Shown piece after piece: positions 17,436 to 27,190 of a DNA stretch of 64,000 bases. The position numbers were made by a program, and so were the translations under genes. The notes under the pieces were generated by a model. It saw only the letters and a list, made by a program, of their open reading frames with translations. It was not told the origin of the DNA and made no database searches. Source of the stretch: G963665545 sp963665545 (GTDB lineage Bacteria > Pseudomonadota > Gammaproteobacteria > Xanthomonadales > SZUA-36); the NCBI GenBank assembly GCA_963665545.2, contig CAXXKZ010000011.1:620001-684000 (forward strand), in the 5' to 3' direction. Within the stretch, counting starts at the first letter, position 1. Every line of letters starts with the position of its first letter.

Positions 17436-19405
17436 ATCTCCCTCCGGCTTGCCCTGACAGCCCTGCATTCGAACATTCGCTGGAGTGTGTGACGCGCGCA
17501 CTGGCTGCCCGCCCTGGTGACCTCCCAGGCAGCAAGCCAAGCAGCAAGCCAGACAGCGCGACTGGCGGCAGCGCCCTGGGCGACAGGGCCATTCCCAGCA
17601 TGCCCACTGTGGAGGAATTCCTCGCCAGCAATCAAATTGCCGCTCTGCGCGGCGAATGTGATCGCATCGGCATGAAGGCCCGGCTTCACGACACTGATCT
17701 GCATCAATCGCTGGCGCCGGCCGGGCCGCTAGCGCGTGCGATCCATGATGAACTTGAAAGCCTGCGAATCGAATGGTGCGCCTCCAGAGCCCTCAAAGGC
17801 GTCGCTGCCAACCTCGCCGCCTGCTTCGAATATCACTACCAATCGCGCGGTGTCAATATACTCCCGGCAGATTTAGCCACATCCATGACCAACGCTTTTG
17901 TGCTGATGGCGCGCCAACAATTAGTCGGCGAGCTGCCCAAAAATGCCCGCCGTTTTGTCGCACGTTGGCGGCCGGAAATTGCGGGCCGTGCCGGCCAGGA
18001 TATCGCCCGCAGGCTGGCCAGGCTCGCCCAAGCCTGCACCGACCAGCCGGAATTCGCGCGGCGCTCACGTGCACTGATCGTAGACCTGGAACTGGTGGAC
18101 GAGCCGGCGCCCGGCGCCCAGGCCAAAGCGGCCGAATCCCAACCTGAAGACGCGCAGGGAGAAGCGGGGACTGATCCAGGCGGCGGCGAAAGCCAGCAGG
18201 ATTCACCAGAAGGACAGCAGCAGGTTGACTCGGGACCCGCCGATGCCCCAGAGGCGGACGAGGAAGAGTCGGTGGTCGCGTCTGACGGCGATACCGACCA
18301 GGGTGAATCCGACGCCGTCATCCCTCACCCCCGGAACACGGACTGGCAACAGGCGGCCCAGTCACTGGAAACGCGTGAAGGTTCTCCCCAAGAGCGCAGT
18401 GACGACAGGCAGAGTACTGGCGTCACTACGGTCTACCACGCCTACACCACTCGATTCGACGAGGTCGTCTCGGCCGCAGATTTGATCGACAGGGGCGCAC
18501 AGCAGCGTTTGCGAAAACAGCTGGATGGAGAGATATCAGATCACCGCCTGGTCGTAGTCAATCTCGCCAGTCGATTGCAGCGCAGCCTGATGACTTTGCA
18601 AATGAGGTCATGGACTTTTGACCTGGATGACGGACTGCTTGATGCCACCCGCCTGTCCCGCCTGGTGATTGATCCGACCAGCCCGTTGGCCTATCAGCAG
18701 GAACGCCAAAGCGAGATTCGCGACACGGTGGTTTCTTTCTTGATCGACAACTCTGGGTCCATGCGCGGCCGGCCCATCGTGGTGGCCGCCATGTTTGCAG
18801 ATATCCTTGCGCAGGCGCTGGAGCGCTGTCATATAGGCACTGAAATTCTCGGCTTTACCACCTGTCGGTGGCACGGTGGGCAGACGCGTCAATTGTGGCG
18901 CTCGGACGGTCGGCCGAAGGACCCAGGCAGGCTGAGCGATTTACGTCATATTGTGTACAAAGCTGCCGGCGAGCCCTGGCGCAAAGCTCGGCAATCGCTC
19001 GGCGTGATGCTGTGGCCCGACTTGCTCAAGGAAAACGTCGACGGCGAAGCCCTGTTGTGGGCGCACCGCCGCCTTAGCGCACGCGCCGAACAACGGCGCA
19101 TTCTGATGGTAATATCCGATGGCGTGCCGGCCGATGATGCGACCCACACTGCAAATGCCGGACGTTATCTCGACACACACCTGAGTCAGGTCGTGCACTG
19201 GATCGAGAACAAATCTTCGGTAGAATTGCTCGCCATCGGCATCGGTCATGACGTCAGCGGACTTTACCGCCACAGCCTCACCATTGCCGACAGTGAACAA
19301 CTTGGCAACGCCATGGTCCGCCAACTGGTCGACCTGATAGGTGGCTCGACAACGAGACACAACCCTACACTCAAAACCAAGAAATCAGCAGGATTGAAAA
19401 AATGA
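17432..19405 (+). CDS. cobT: Aerobic cobaltochelatase subunit CobT (VWA domain)
   Basis: A 657-residue CobT-like protein, near the usual 630-650. It starts at a TTG overlapping the cobS stop; an ATG at 17600 would remove the typical N-terminal helix. Residues about 230-330 are a low-complexity acidic, Q/E/D-rich linker, as in known CobT. The C-terminal von Willebrand A domain carries a MIDAS motif D439-N-S-G-S443 and GFTTCRWHGGQ. CobT scaffolds the chelatase together with CobS rings. The TGA overlaps the ATG of the next gene (ATGA), so all three genes form one transcript. Confidence 0.92.
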   Translation: MNLPPACPDSPAFEHSLECVTRALAARPGDLPGSKPSSKPDSATGGSALGDRAIPSMPTVEEFLASNQIAALRGECDRIGMKARLHDTDLHQSLAPAGPLARAIHDELESLRIEWCASRALKGVAANLAACFEYHYQSRGVNILPADLATSMTNAFVLMARQQLVGELPKNARRFVARWRPEIAGRAGQDIARRLARLAQACTDQPEFARRSRALIVDLELVDEPAPGAQAKAAESQPEDAQGEAGTDPGGGESQQDSPEGQQQVDSGPADAPEADEEESVVASDGDTDQGESDAVIPHPRNTDWQQAAQSLETREGSPQERSDDRQSTGVTTVYHAYTTRFDEVVSAADLIDRGAQQRLRKQLDGEISDHRLVVVNLASRLQRSLMTLQMRSWTFDLDDGLLDATRLSRLVIDPTSPLAYQQERQSEIRDTVVSFLIDNSGSMRGRPIVVAAMFADILAQALERCHIGTEILGFTTCRWHGGQTRQLWRSDGRPKDPGRLSDLRHIVYKAAGEPWRKARQSLGVMLWPDLLKENVDGEALLWAHRRLSARAEQRRILMVISDGVPADDATHTANAGRYLDTHLSQVVHWIENKSSVELLAIGIGHDVSGLYRHSLTIADSEQLGNAMVRQLVDLIGGSTTRHNPTLKTKKSAGLKK

Positions 19406-21420
19406 GTTACCAATTTAAAGACATCGACATCTCGAAAATTTCGATTATTGGTGCCGGCAATATTGGCCCGGACATCTGCCTCCATTTTGCCAAAGTGTTT
19501 GCCCATGACGAGGTGCAAATGGTGCTGCTCGATATCGCCCGGCAGGCGTTGCAAAACGCCGAGGCGCGTATCGAGAAAAAGGTCGCGCAAGGCGTCAAGG
19601 CAGGCGCCTTTGGGCAGGAACTGGGCGAGGCGATGCTGAATTGCATCAGCTATTCCACCAACTATGACGACATTTCGGGTTCCAGCCTGGTGCTGGAGGC
19701 AGCCACCGAGGACGAGAGCATCAAGGACGCCATTTTCAAACAGGTCGATGCGATCTGTGATGCCGACACAATCTTTTTGTCAAATTCATCGCACATGCGT
19801 CCGGAAGTCATATTCCGAAACATCTCCAACCCCAATCGCAGCCTTGTGGCGCACTATTTCTTCCCCGCCGAGCGCAATCCGATTGTGGAAATCGTCCCCG
19901 GGCCGGACACCGGCAGCACACTTACTGCTCAACTCCTGGGCATGTACGAGGCCATCGGCAAGGTGCCCATGGAGGTGGCCAGCTCCTATGGCTATGCCAT
20001 TGATCCGATTTTCGAGGGGCTGTTTCAGAACGCCATCGGCTGCCTGCACAAAGGCTACGGATCGGTCAAGGAAATCGATCGGGTCTCAATGGATGCGCTG
20101 GGCTGCGGCGTTGGCCCGGTCACTGCGGTCACGCTGGCGGGGGGTAACGAAATAACCGACCACGGCTTGGACGAGATGCACGAACAGTTACTCCCCTGGT
20201 TCAAATCACCGCCAATGCTGAAGGCACTGATTGAAGCCGGTGGCAAGTGGGACATAGCCAGCAAAGGTGACACGCTGGAGGTTCCTGCGGAGCGGGAAGA
20301 AAACCTCAGGAACCAGGTCACCGGGGCATATTTCGCCCTCGCCTCCTATATCGCAGACCGCGAGATCTGCGCCATCAGCGATCTGGACAAAGCCTGCGAA
20401 ATTGCCTTGGTCATCAGGCCGCCCTTTAGCACGATGAATGAGACCGGCATTCACAGGTCCTGCGAGATTGTCCAGGCCTGGTGCGACGATAATCCAGGGT
20501 TTCCCATGCCCAAGAGCCTTGTAGCGGCACGCGAAGCCGGCGGCTGGAATCTGTCCAATGTGACACGCAAGACATTGGGAACTGTAGCCGTGCTAACCAT
20601 CAAACGCCCCAAGGTCCTCAATGCCGTCGATACAACCGTGCTCGCAGAATTGCGGGAAAAGTTCACCGAAGCGCAGGGCGATTCGGCCATCGTCGGTACC
20701 GTGCTGACCGGGTTTGGTGTCAAGGCCTTCGTTTCGGGCGCGGACATCAACGACTTGGCCGCATGCAAGACACCCGAGGCAGGCTACCAGAATTCCCAGA
20801 ACTTTCAGAAAGTCTGTGAATTCATTGCGGGCCTGAGCAAGCCGGTGGTATGCGCCTGGAACGGCTTCGCCTTCGGAGGCGGGGCCGAATTGGCGATGGC
20901 CTGCACCGCCCGTGTGTGCAAGGCCGGTATGCCAATTGCCGCATGCCAACCCGAAGTCAACCTGGGTTTCATCCCCGGCGCCGGCGGCACCCAACGCCTG
21001 CCCCGACTGGTCGGAGTCAAGAAAGCCGCGGAGATTCTCCGCACTGGCCGCCCAGTATCATCGGCAGAAGCGGTGGAAATTGAACTTGCCCGAGAAGAAG
21101 TCGATGGCGACGTGGTGGAAGCAGCAGCAGCCTTGGTCAAGCAGATTGCGAATGGCAGCGTCACGGTCCAAGCGATAGAAACGGGGCCTTTAAGCGATAT
21201 CGGTGAGCCCGAAATGCTCGACATCGGCCACCATAGCCGAGTCATCGACAGCATCCTGGTCAACGCCATCTACAAAGGCGCAACCATGACCCTCGCCGAA
21301 GGCCTCCAGTTGGAATCCAAATCTTTCGGCCAGTGCATCGAGACCAAAGACATGTGGATAGGCCTGGACACCTTCATGACCAAAGGCGCGCGCGCCAAAG
21401 CGCCCTTCGCGCACAGCTAG
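19402..21420 (+). CDS. 3-hydroxyacyl-CoA dehydrogenase / enoyl-CoA hydratase fusion, HAD domain first
   Basis: A 672-residue bifunctional beta-oxidation-type protein. The N-terminal half has the NAD-binding GAGNIG (residues 17-22), SNSSHMRPEVIF and the catalytic-His segment LVAHYFFPAERNPIVEIV. The C-terminal half is a crotonase with AWNGFAFGGGAELAMACT and CQPEVNLGFIPGAGGTQRL, including both glutamates used by hydratases. FadB/FadJ have the opposite domain order; this order is familiar from archaeal crotonyl-CoA hydratase/3-hydroxybutyryl-CoA dehydrogenases. The usual NR motif after the NAD domain reads YAIDPIFEG, so the conserved Asn seems absent. Four-base overlap with cobT makes it part of that operon, which is unexpected. 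Confidence 0.85.
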   Translation: MSYQFKDIDISKISIIGAGNIGPDICLHFAKVFAHDEVQMVLLDIARQALQNAEARIEKKVAQGVKAGAFGQELGEAMLNCISYSTNYDDISGSSLVLEAATEDESIKDAIFKQVDAICDADTIFLSNSSHMRPEVIFRNISNPNRSLVAHYFFPAERNPIVEIVPGPDTGSTLTAQLLGMYEAIGKVPMEVASSYGYAIDPIFEGLFQNAIGCLHKGYGSVKEIDRVSMDALGCGVGPVTAVTLAGGNEITDHGLDEMHEQLLPWFKSPPMLKALIEAGGKWDIASKGDTLEVPAEREENLRNQVTGAYFALASYIADREICAISDLDKACEIALVIRPPFSTMNETGIHRSCEIVQAWCDDNPGFPMPKSLVAAREAGGWNLSNVTRKTLGTVAVLTIKRPKVLNAVDTTVLAELREKFTEAQGDSAIVGTVLTGFGVKAFVSGADINDLAACKTPEAGYQNSQNFQKVCEFIAGLSKPVVCAWNGFAFGGGAELAMACTARVCKAGMPIAACQPEVNLGFIPGAGGTQRLPRLVGVKKAAEILRTGRPVSSAEAVEIELAREEVDGDVVEAAAALVKQIANGSVTVQAIETGPLSDIGEPEMLDIGHHSRVIDSILVNAIYKGATMTLAEGLQLESKSFGQCIETKDMWIGLDTFMTKGARAKAPFAHS

Positions 21421-21423
21421 TAA

Positions 21424-22427
21424 TTAAGGCCAGGTGTCCAAGCCACTTCCGCCCTGGGCGATATCACCCTGTTCACCGTCGAGCACGCGCTGAGCGGTGA
21501 AAAACTCAATACCGTCGATGAGGAAGATCAATCGATTGTGAGGTCTCTTTTCACCCGCTATTTTACCCGAGCGTAATTTGTGAAACGCGGCTTCGACCCG
21601 CCCCAGTCGACCCGCATCGACTCTTGCTACGTGTGTGCACCGAGCAAGTACTTGATATCACCCTTGATGCTCGTCAGCCGTGCAATGGAGCGTTTGTAAT
21701 CATCGAGGCTGGTCTCGGGCACAAACAACCAGAGCTGGGCGTCGTAGTAGGTATCGCCGGTAAATAAAAGGCCGTTTTTGGCGTCCAGCAATGCCGTTGC
21801 ATCTGGCGTGTGGCCGGGGACGTGTAGAACCTGCAGCGTGCGACCACCAAGGTCGAGAATCTCTCCGTCCTCGACAAAGCGTGATGCCTTCCATGGGGGG
21901 GTGTGGAATGACGATACATCAACGCCCTCCGGCGGGCCTTTACAGAACGCATCCAGCCTGAAGTCGTCAGCAAGCCTGCTGCGCTCAAATCCTGCCATAT
22001 TGGCCCGCGTATATTCCAAGTCGATTGCCAACACCGACGAAAACTCTGCATTGCCGCCGACATGATCGTAGTGTGTGTGCGAATTCAAAACCGCAACTGG
22101 CAAGCTTGTAATCCGTTCAACCACCGGCCGTATCGGCAACAGACCAATGCCCGTATCAAAGAGCACGGCGCTATCATCGCCAACGATCAGGTGCGATATC
22201 GTTTCCTGAAATTGATAGGGCTCGACGATGGAATAGACACCCTCTGAAACTTTGTAAACCTGGAACCAGTCATCGGACGCCTCGGACAATGGCAATTTGG
22301 CGTTTTCCTCCCGCGGCAGATCTTCACAAACCTGATCGAACTTACCCTCCGTAGTGTCGGGTGTTCCGAGCTCCGCCTGGCAGCCAGCGACCAATAGCAG
22401 AGTAATAAGTACTTGGATTGTTCTCAT
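21424..22427 (-). pseudogene. Secreted metallo-beta-lactamase-fold hydrolase with 3' frameshift
   Basis: MBL-fold hydrolase with a lipoprotein-like signal (TLLLVAGCQAE). Metal motifs: NSHTHYDHVGG, HVPGHTPD and LLFTGDTYYD. The current frame stops at TAG 21627-21629 after YLLGAHT. Just there, in the alternating GTGTGTG (21630-21638, plus-strand view), one lost base would restore ARVDAGRLGRVEAAFHKLRS and a further 50-odd sensible residues to the TAA at 21424-21426. That extension also explains why the opposite strand looks coding. The core active site precedes the break, so partial function is possible. The substrate is unknown; lactonase- or lactamase-like activity are options. Confidence 0.82.
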
Positions 22428-22581
22428 CTTATTTGTCCTATTGAGCGAATCTTAGCTGCATTTGCACCTGGACGTAATCGGCTACAAAACGGACCACAAA
22501 CCCTGGTACAAACCCGAAGAGAATTAGCGTACAGTTGCAATCAACTACCGCCAGTTTAAATGGCAGGCAAAGGAGAGGAAA

Positions 22582-23342
22582 TTGAATACTGTGAAGTGGG
22601 TGTTTGTTTTGCTGGCGTGGGCTCCATTTAATTTGTGGGCGCAGAGTGGTGACGACTTCGACTGGAAAATCGCACCCTATCTGTGGGCCATGAGCGTGGA
22701 CGGCAGCCTCGCCATCGGCGATCTCGAACAGGACATCGATGTCAGTTTCAGCGAGATCATAAGTGATTTCGATGTTGGCGGCTCCGTATTCGCGGAGCTG
22801 GGCAAAGGCAATCACGCGGTGCACATTGACTACACCTACATCCGGCTGAAACCAGATCCCACACCACTGCCGACGCCCTTTCCTGCCGAATCAGAACTGG
22901 CGACCAAGATGACCGTCAACATTTTCGAGCCGGCATACAACTACCTCTGGAACGGCGCCGGTGGTCCCGCGTTTGTGGTCGGCGCACGTTACCTGGACAT
23001 CAGCATTAAGATGACACCAGAACTCGCCGGACCGGGTGTAATCGATACCGAACCTGTGACGGCCGGCCCGAATTGGTGGGATTTCTTCATCGGCGTGAAG
23101 ACCAATAACGCCATCAGCGCCAACTGGGATTTTAGTTTCTACGGCAGCATAGGGACAGGCGGATCGGATCTGCCCTGGACCGTGCAGGCAATGTTTTCCC
23201 GCCGTTATTCGAATAATAACCGCCTCGGCATGGGCGTGCGGATTTGGGAATCGATTATTCCAAAGAGCAAGGCGTGATGGGAGAGGTCGCAACGATTGAC
23301 ACGACGTTTTACGGCCTGTTGGTCGGCTACGAATTCAATTAG
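22582..23342 (+). pseudogene. Outer-membrane beta-barrel protein with late frameshift
   Basis: An exported barrel protein of about 253 residues. It starts at a TTG seven bases after AAGGAG, with a signal peptide ending near WAQSGDD. The mature part alternates aromatic and polar strands (FDWKIAPYLWAMSVDG, VHIDYTYIRL, NWDFSFYGSIG) as in small outer-membrane barrels. The frame ends at TGA 23275-23277 after RIWESIIPKSKA. Restoring one G in the GGG at 23246-23248 gives RIWGIDYSKEQGVMGEVAT and the barrel-closing YGLLVGYEFN, ending with Phe-Asn at TAG 23340-23342. Loss of the last strand would normally block folding. The substrate is unknown. Confidence 0.8.
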
Positions 23343-23346
23343 CAGA

Positions 23347-23898
23347 TTATGGTTTCTTTCTTGGGTTGAGCAGATGGAAGTTGTGCCGCCAGGTGGCATC
23401 CGCAAAGTGTACTGTTTCCGCCCAACCTCTGGCTTCGGCGTAAACACCTGATCCGCCTGTTATCGGGCGAATGACCTTTGAATTCAGGTCAATTGTTCCG
23501 CCGGCAGCGGGGTAAAACGCGCTGCCATTGACGACGATCTGATCCGCGCCGTCTGCGAAAGAGAAGATGAGGGAGCTGATTCGCGTCTCATCATTCGGGT
23601 TGGGTACATCGATGCCGGTGGTGATGAGCATTGCATCCAGCCGGCCGGTATCCTGACCCTGCTCGTCGATTGTCGCTACGGATCCAGCCCGCAGATCAGC
23701 CAGTTGGTGGCCATTCGAGTCGGGGTTTGCAAGGATCATTGTTATGGGGCCGTGAGTCACTGCAAAGCTGAGATTGGCCGGATGGCCCGTGTCGTCCGCC
23801 TCGACAGCCGCCATCGTCGACACGGTCAAGACCAGCATCGCGAACAGCATATTCGGCAAAACTGAAGTGATTCTTTTTTGTGGTAACAGTGTATTCAT
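23347..23898 (-). CDS. Secreted allene-oxide-cyclase-barrel-like protein
   Basis: A 183-residue protein with an N-terminal signal (LPNMLFAMLVLTVSTMAAVEA). The mature domain resembles the bacterial AOC-barrel/dirigent-like fold: ATIDEQGQDTGRLDAMLITT, SSLIFSFADGADQIVVNGSA and the characteristic PITGGSGVYAEARGWAETVH before TWRHNFHL. Such proteins are common and uncharacterised in bacteria. The gene converges with the barrel gene, the two stops lying four bases apart. No function is assigned. Confidence 0.7.
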   Translation of the reverse strand: MNTLLPQKRITSVLPNMLFAMLVLTVSTMAAVEADDTGHPANLSFAVTHGPITMILANPDSNGHQLADLRAGSVATIDEQGQDTGRLDAMLITTGIDVPNPNDETRISSLIFSFADGADQIVVNGSAFYPAAGGTIDLNSKVIRPITGGSGVYAEARGWAETVHFADATWRHNFHLLNPRKKP

Positions 23899-24083
23899 TG
23901 GATCCTTCCCTTAGCTGGTGAATGACGGACTGCAACACTATACAGGAGTCTCGATTCCCTTCTGCCGAATACGCGGTGGCCAGGAAATCCAACCAAAGCC
24001 TTCAGAACGCAGTAGTCAATATTTGAAATTATTACCGACGGCACCGTACAATAAGTACTGATCTAAGATTAAGGGGTTTGGTT

Positions 24084-24581
24084 ATGAAACGTTTCAAACG
24101 GGCTGCGCTCGTGCTTTTTTCCGTGGCAGTTGTTCAGGTTTTCACAGGCACCTCTCCGGCGATGGCGTGGGATGGTGTCGGCCACCAATTTGCCGGTACC
24201 TACCTCTGGCTGGCGGAATCAGGTTTCCAACAGATTGTGACGATCACGAGAGACGGGGTCTTCACAATCGTGGCTCAGCGGGCATCCGTCGACGGATTCT
24301 CGGTAGGCCTGGGCACTGCCAAGCGCACCGGACGCAGGGAGATCACGGCACGGAAGATCGATTTCGGCTTCGATCCAGACGGAACACCCAACAGCGTCTC
24401 GAGCGTTGTCTATACAATGAACTTTTCTGACGGCAGGCGAGGGAAATTCCACCGCATTGAAGGTTCACAGGTCGGTGAGGCGTTTTTTCCGGAGCAGAAT
24501 CCGCTGGCGCCAACGGAGCCGCCCTTCGCTACCTTCAGCTCGACATTTCAGGGTCAGCGTGTAACGATTGACCACCACTGA
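24084..24581 (+). CDS. Secreted protein of unknown function
   Basis: A 165-residue product from the ATG that follows AAGGGG. The signal peptide is clear (MKRFKRAALVLFSVAVVQVF…AMAW). The mature part is a small beta-rich domain (TYLWLAESGFQQIVTITRDG, AKRTGRREITARKIDFGF) similar in style to lipocalin-like secreted domains, but no family is certain. It is divergent from the AOC-like gene, and both encode small exported beta proteins. Confidence 0.6.
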   Translation: MKRFKRAALVLFSVAVVQVFTGTSPAMAWDGVGHQFAGTYLWLAESGFQQIVTITRDGVFTIVAQRASVDGFSVGLGTAKRTGRREITARKIDFGFDPDGTPNSVSSVVYTMNFSDGRRGKFHRIEGSQVGEAFFPEQNPLAPTEPPFATFSSTFQGQRVTIDHH

Positions 24582-24621
24582 AGCAGCGCTCTCAACCACT
24601 ACGGGAAGGCTCTCTAAAATG

Positions 24622-25062
24622 CTAGTTTATGCTATAAAGATCGACCACAAAAATCAGCGTTGCGTTTGATGGTATAGCATCTGCCCCTCGCTCGCCGTAG
24701 GCGAGCTCGGGCGGGATCAGAAAAACAAATACGCTGCCAACAGGCATTAGCGGAATACCTTCCTTCCACCCCTTGATTACCGATCTCAGGTTCAATTCTG
24801 GCGGCTCATCACTGACATATGAGCTATCAAACACCATGCCATTCAATAACAATCCACGATAATGGACCGAGACCATGCTTCTTGATGTTGGTTTTCGGCC
24901 ATTGCCCATAATTTGAACCTTGTACTGCAGCCCCGAGCTGGTTGTCACCGCTTCCTTGGGTATTTCATTCCAGTAGGTCAGGCCTGGCAGATCGTCACTC
25001 TTGGCCAAAACGGGTAATCCCAGATACAAGATGCAAATAGCGGTTAATAAATAAGGCTTCAA
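24622..25062 (-). CDS. FKBP-type peptidyl-prolyl isomerase, exported
   Basis: A 146-residue FKBP. The most likely start is the TTG at 25062, placed after CCGGAGA and immediately before a hydrophobic signal segment (LLTAICILYLGLPVLA); an in-frame start at 25110 would bury that signal. The FKBP core is complete: SGLQYKVQIMGNGRKPTS, VSVHYRGLLLNGMVFDSSY, VIKGWKEGIPLMPVGS and IPPELAYGERGADAIPSNATLIF. It probably folds proteins in the periplasm. It stands alone between a secreted protein gene and yehS. Confidence 0.85.
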   Translation of the reverse strand: MKPYLLTAICILYLGLPVLAKSDDLPGLTYWNEIPKEAVTTSSGLQYKVQIMGNGRKPTSRSMVSVHYRGLLLNGMVFDSSYVSDEPPELNLRSVIKGWKEGIPLMPVGSVFVFLIPPELAYGERGADAIPSNATLIFVVDLYSIN

Positions 25063-25152
25063 ATTTTTCTCCGGAAGTTGAGGCCAGACACTTTGCGGAT
25101 CAGTGTCCATTCTCTCCAGATTGGAATAAGGCCCAAATTGAGTTTTGGGCGG

Positions 25153-25617
25153 TCACTTTTGGTCGCGATAACGTAGCTGCATACCTTTTAGAAAGCTGCG
25201 TAAACATTGGTCCTTACACTCGCGGTAATGCTTGTGTCCCGGTTTGCGGAAAAAGGCGCTGAGCTCGTGTTTGCTTAGCTTCAGCCCACCCAGGCTCAGG
25301 ATCTCAAGAACCTCTTCGGCCTTTAGGTCAAGGGCAATCTTCAACTTCATGAAAATGATGTTGTTGGTCAAGCGTAATTCTGGCGCCCGTGTTTTCCCCT
25401 CCTTTTTGCCGCGACGGTCAACAATCACGCCATTCAAAAACGCAGATAACTCAATGTCCTTCAGTGCCTGGCAAGCAGGGTCTTCCTCTTTCTTCAGCCA
25501 GTCACTGATCAACGCCCGGTCAACGGGCAGGTCCCCCAGGGAAAAAACCTGCATCACCTTTGAATCTTCAAGATCAAAGGTATAGCGGAAACGGCGCAAA
25601 ATATCGTTATTATTCAT
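25153..25617 (-). CDS. yehS: DUF1456 protein YehS
   Basis: A 154-residue protein with two tandem DUF1456 units, as in E. coli YehS. The first reads NNDILRRFRYTFDLEDSKVM and the second LTNNIIFMKLKIALDLKAEE, each followed by a short helical segment with LSAFLNG or LSAFFRK. Its biochemical role is unknown. It lies directly downstream of dbpA on the same strand with a 34-base gap, so cotranscription is likely. Confidence 0.88.
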   Translation of the reverse strand: MNNNDILRRFRYTFDLEDSKVMQVFSLGDLPVDRALISDWLKKEEDPACQALKDIELSAFLNGVIVDRRGKKEGKTRAPELRLTNNIIFMKLKIALDLKAEEVLEILSLGGLKLSKHELSAFFRKPGHKHYRECKDQCLRSFLKGMQLRYRDQK

Positions 25618-25651
25618 GATAGAACCTCAATCCCATAGCCCCCCGTAGCCC

Positions 25652-27037
25652 TTAATCCCGTAATTTTCGCGCACGAACAGGTCGACCTTTAATCTTTCCA
25701 TTCGCCATGTAGTTCAGTGCCTGTTGCAGGGCTGATTGCTCCAGGGCCACATAACTCGACTGGTCAAAAATATCTATCTTGCCGATCTGGGCCCCGGCCA
25801 GGCCGGCGTCCCCGGTGAGTGCGCCGAGAATGTCACCCGGGCGGAGCTTGTTTTTGCGGCCCGAGTCTATTTGTATGGTGACCATCGATGCCTTGAGTGT
25901 GTAACCAGATTGCGGGTCGAGTGATTCCGGCACATCACATACGCAGGGTTTGGACTGGTATTTTTCAATTGCCTTGAGGCGGCCTTGCTCACCATCGATG
26001 TACAAGCTGAGTGCGATGCCCTTTGCACCTGCTCGACCGGTACGTCCTATGCGATGCACAAAGATTTCCGGGTCTCGCGGCAGTTCGTAATTAACCACCG
26101 CCTGCAAATGCTTGATATCCAAACCACGGGCTGCGACGTCAGTGGCGACCAATACCGGGCAGCTGTTGTTGGAAAACTGCACCAGCACCTGGTCACGTTC
26201 ATGTTGTTCAAGGTCTCCATGGATGGCCAGGGCGTCAATACGCCGCCCCTTTAGAAACGAAGCAACCTCACTGCATTGCTTCTTCGTATGACAAAACACC
26301 AGCGTGGATTCCGGTCGATAATGCGCCAACAAGCTCAGCAATGTGTTATTGCGTTCATGCTTCTTGATTTCGTAAAACACCTGCTCAATGACACCGGACA
26401 TGTGCTCAGTTTCCACGCTCACGGTTATCGGATTGCGTTGCACGGAACGGCTAATTTTCTTGATTGTTTCGGGGTAGGTTGCGGAAAACAGCAAGGTCTG
26501 ACGCTTGGACGGTGTTTTGGAAATGATGCTGGCCATTACTTCGGCGAATCCCATATCCAGCATTCTGTCCGCTTCATCCAGCACCAGGATATTGAGGTCA
26601 TGAAGCTTTAGCGTTTTCCTGCTCAGGTGGTCCTGAACCCGCCCGGGTGTACCCACGGCAATATGTGCGCCATGCTCAAGCGAGCCACGCTGAGGCCCGA
26701 ACGGCTTGCCACCACACAGGGAAACCAACTTGATATTGGGTATATGCCGAGCCAGTCGACGGAGCTCTTTACTGACTTGATCTGCCAATTCCCGTGTTGG
26801 GCAGAGAATCAATGCTTGAATTCCAAAATGCTTTGGGTTTAGCAATTCCATGATCCCGATTCCGAAAGCAGCGGTTTTGCCGCTGCCCGTCTTGGCCTTT
26901 GCAATCAGGTCTCTGCCCGCCAAAATGTGGGGCAGACTTTGCGCCTGGATCGGGGTCATTTTTGTATAACCCAGTGTTCCGAGGTTGGTTACCTGAGCAC
27001 TGGATATTGAAAGCCTGGAAAAAGCGTCGTTGGCCAT
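25652..27037 (-). CDS. dbpA: ATP-dependent RNA helicase DbpA
   Basis: A 461-residue DEAD-box helicase. Motifs in order: MTPIQAQSLP (Q motif), AKTGSGKTAAF (I), PTRELADQ (Ia), GTPGRVQDH, VLDEADRMLDMGF (II), LLFSATYP (III), LVATDVAARGLDIK (V) and HRIGRTGRAGA (VI). The C-terminal 75 residues (KLRPGDILGALTGDAGLAGA and following) form the DbpA-specific RNA-binding domain, which recognises hairpin 92 of 23S rRNA during large-subunit assembly. The start is ATG 27037; a TTG nine bases upstream is less likely. Confidence 0.95.
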   Translation of the reverse strand: MANDAFSRLSISSAQVTNLGTLGYTKMTPIQAQSLPHILAGRDLIAKAKTGSGKTAAFGIGIMELLNPKHFGIQALILCPTRELADQVSKELRRLARHIPNIKLVSLCGGKPFGPQRGSLEHGAHIAVGTPGRVQDHLSRKTLKLHDLNILVLDEADRMLDMGFAEVMASIISKTPSKRQTLLFSATYPETIKKISRSVQRNPITVSVETEHMSGVIEQVFYEIKKHERNNTLLSLLAHYRPESTLVFCHTKKQCSEVASFLKGRRIDALAIHGDLEQHERDQVLVQFSNNSCPVLVATDVAARGLDIKHLQAVVNYELPRDPEIFVHRIGRTGRAGAKGIALSLYIDGEQGRLKAIEKYQSKPCVCDVPESLDPQSGYTLKASMVTIQIDSGRKNKLRPGDILGALTGDAGLAGAQIGKIDIFDQSSYVALEQSALQQALNYMANGKIKGRPVRARKLRD

Positions 27038-27190
27038 TTCGTTCAATCCGTAATCGGTTTTGGATCAAACTGGAAGGCAGTTTGAGGGGCGCATTATAAT
27101 GCTCAGGGACAAAATGAATCGTGTTGCTGGGTGCAGGTCGATAACATATGCTCGAAAGCTGAATCGGCAAGCATGCCCAAGAGGATTGAG

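Noticed and set aside
21424..21576. A plus-strand coding-like stretch ending YFTRA before TAA
   Set aside because: It is the antisense of the lost C-terminus of the MBL hydrolase; the minus strand gives a coherent extension of that protein.
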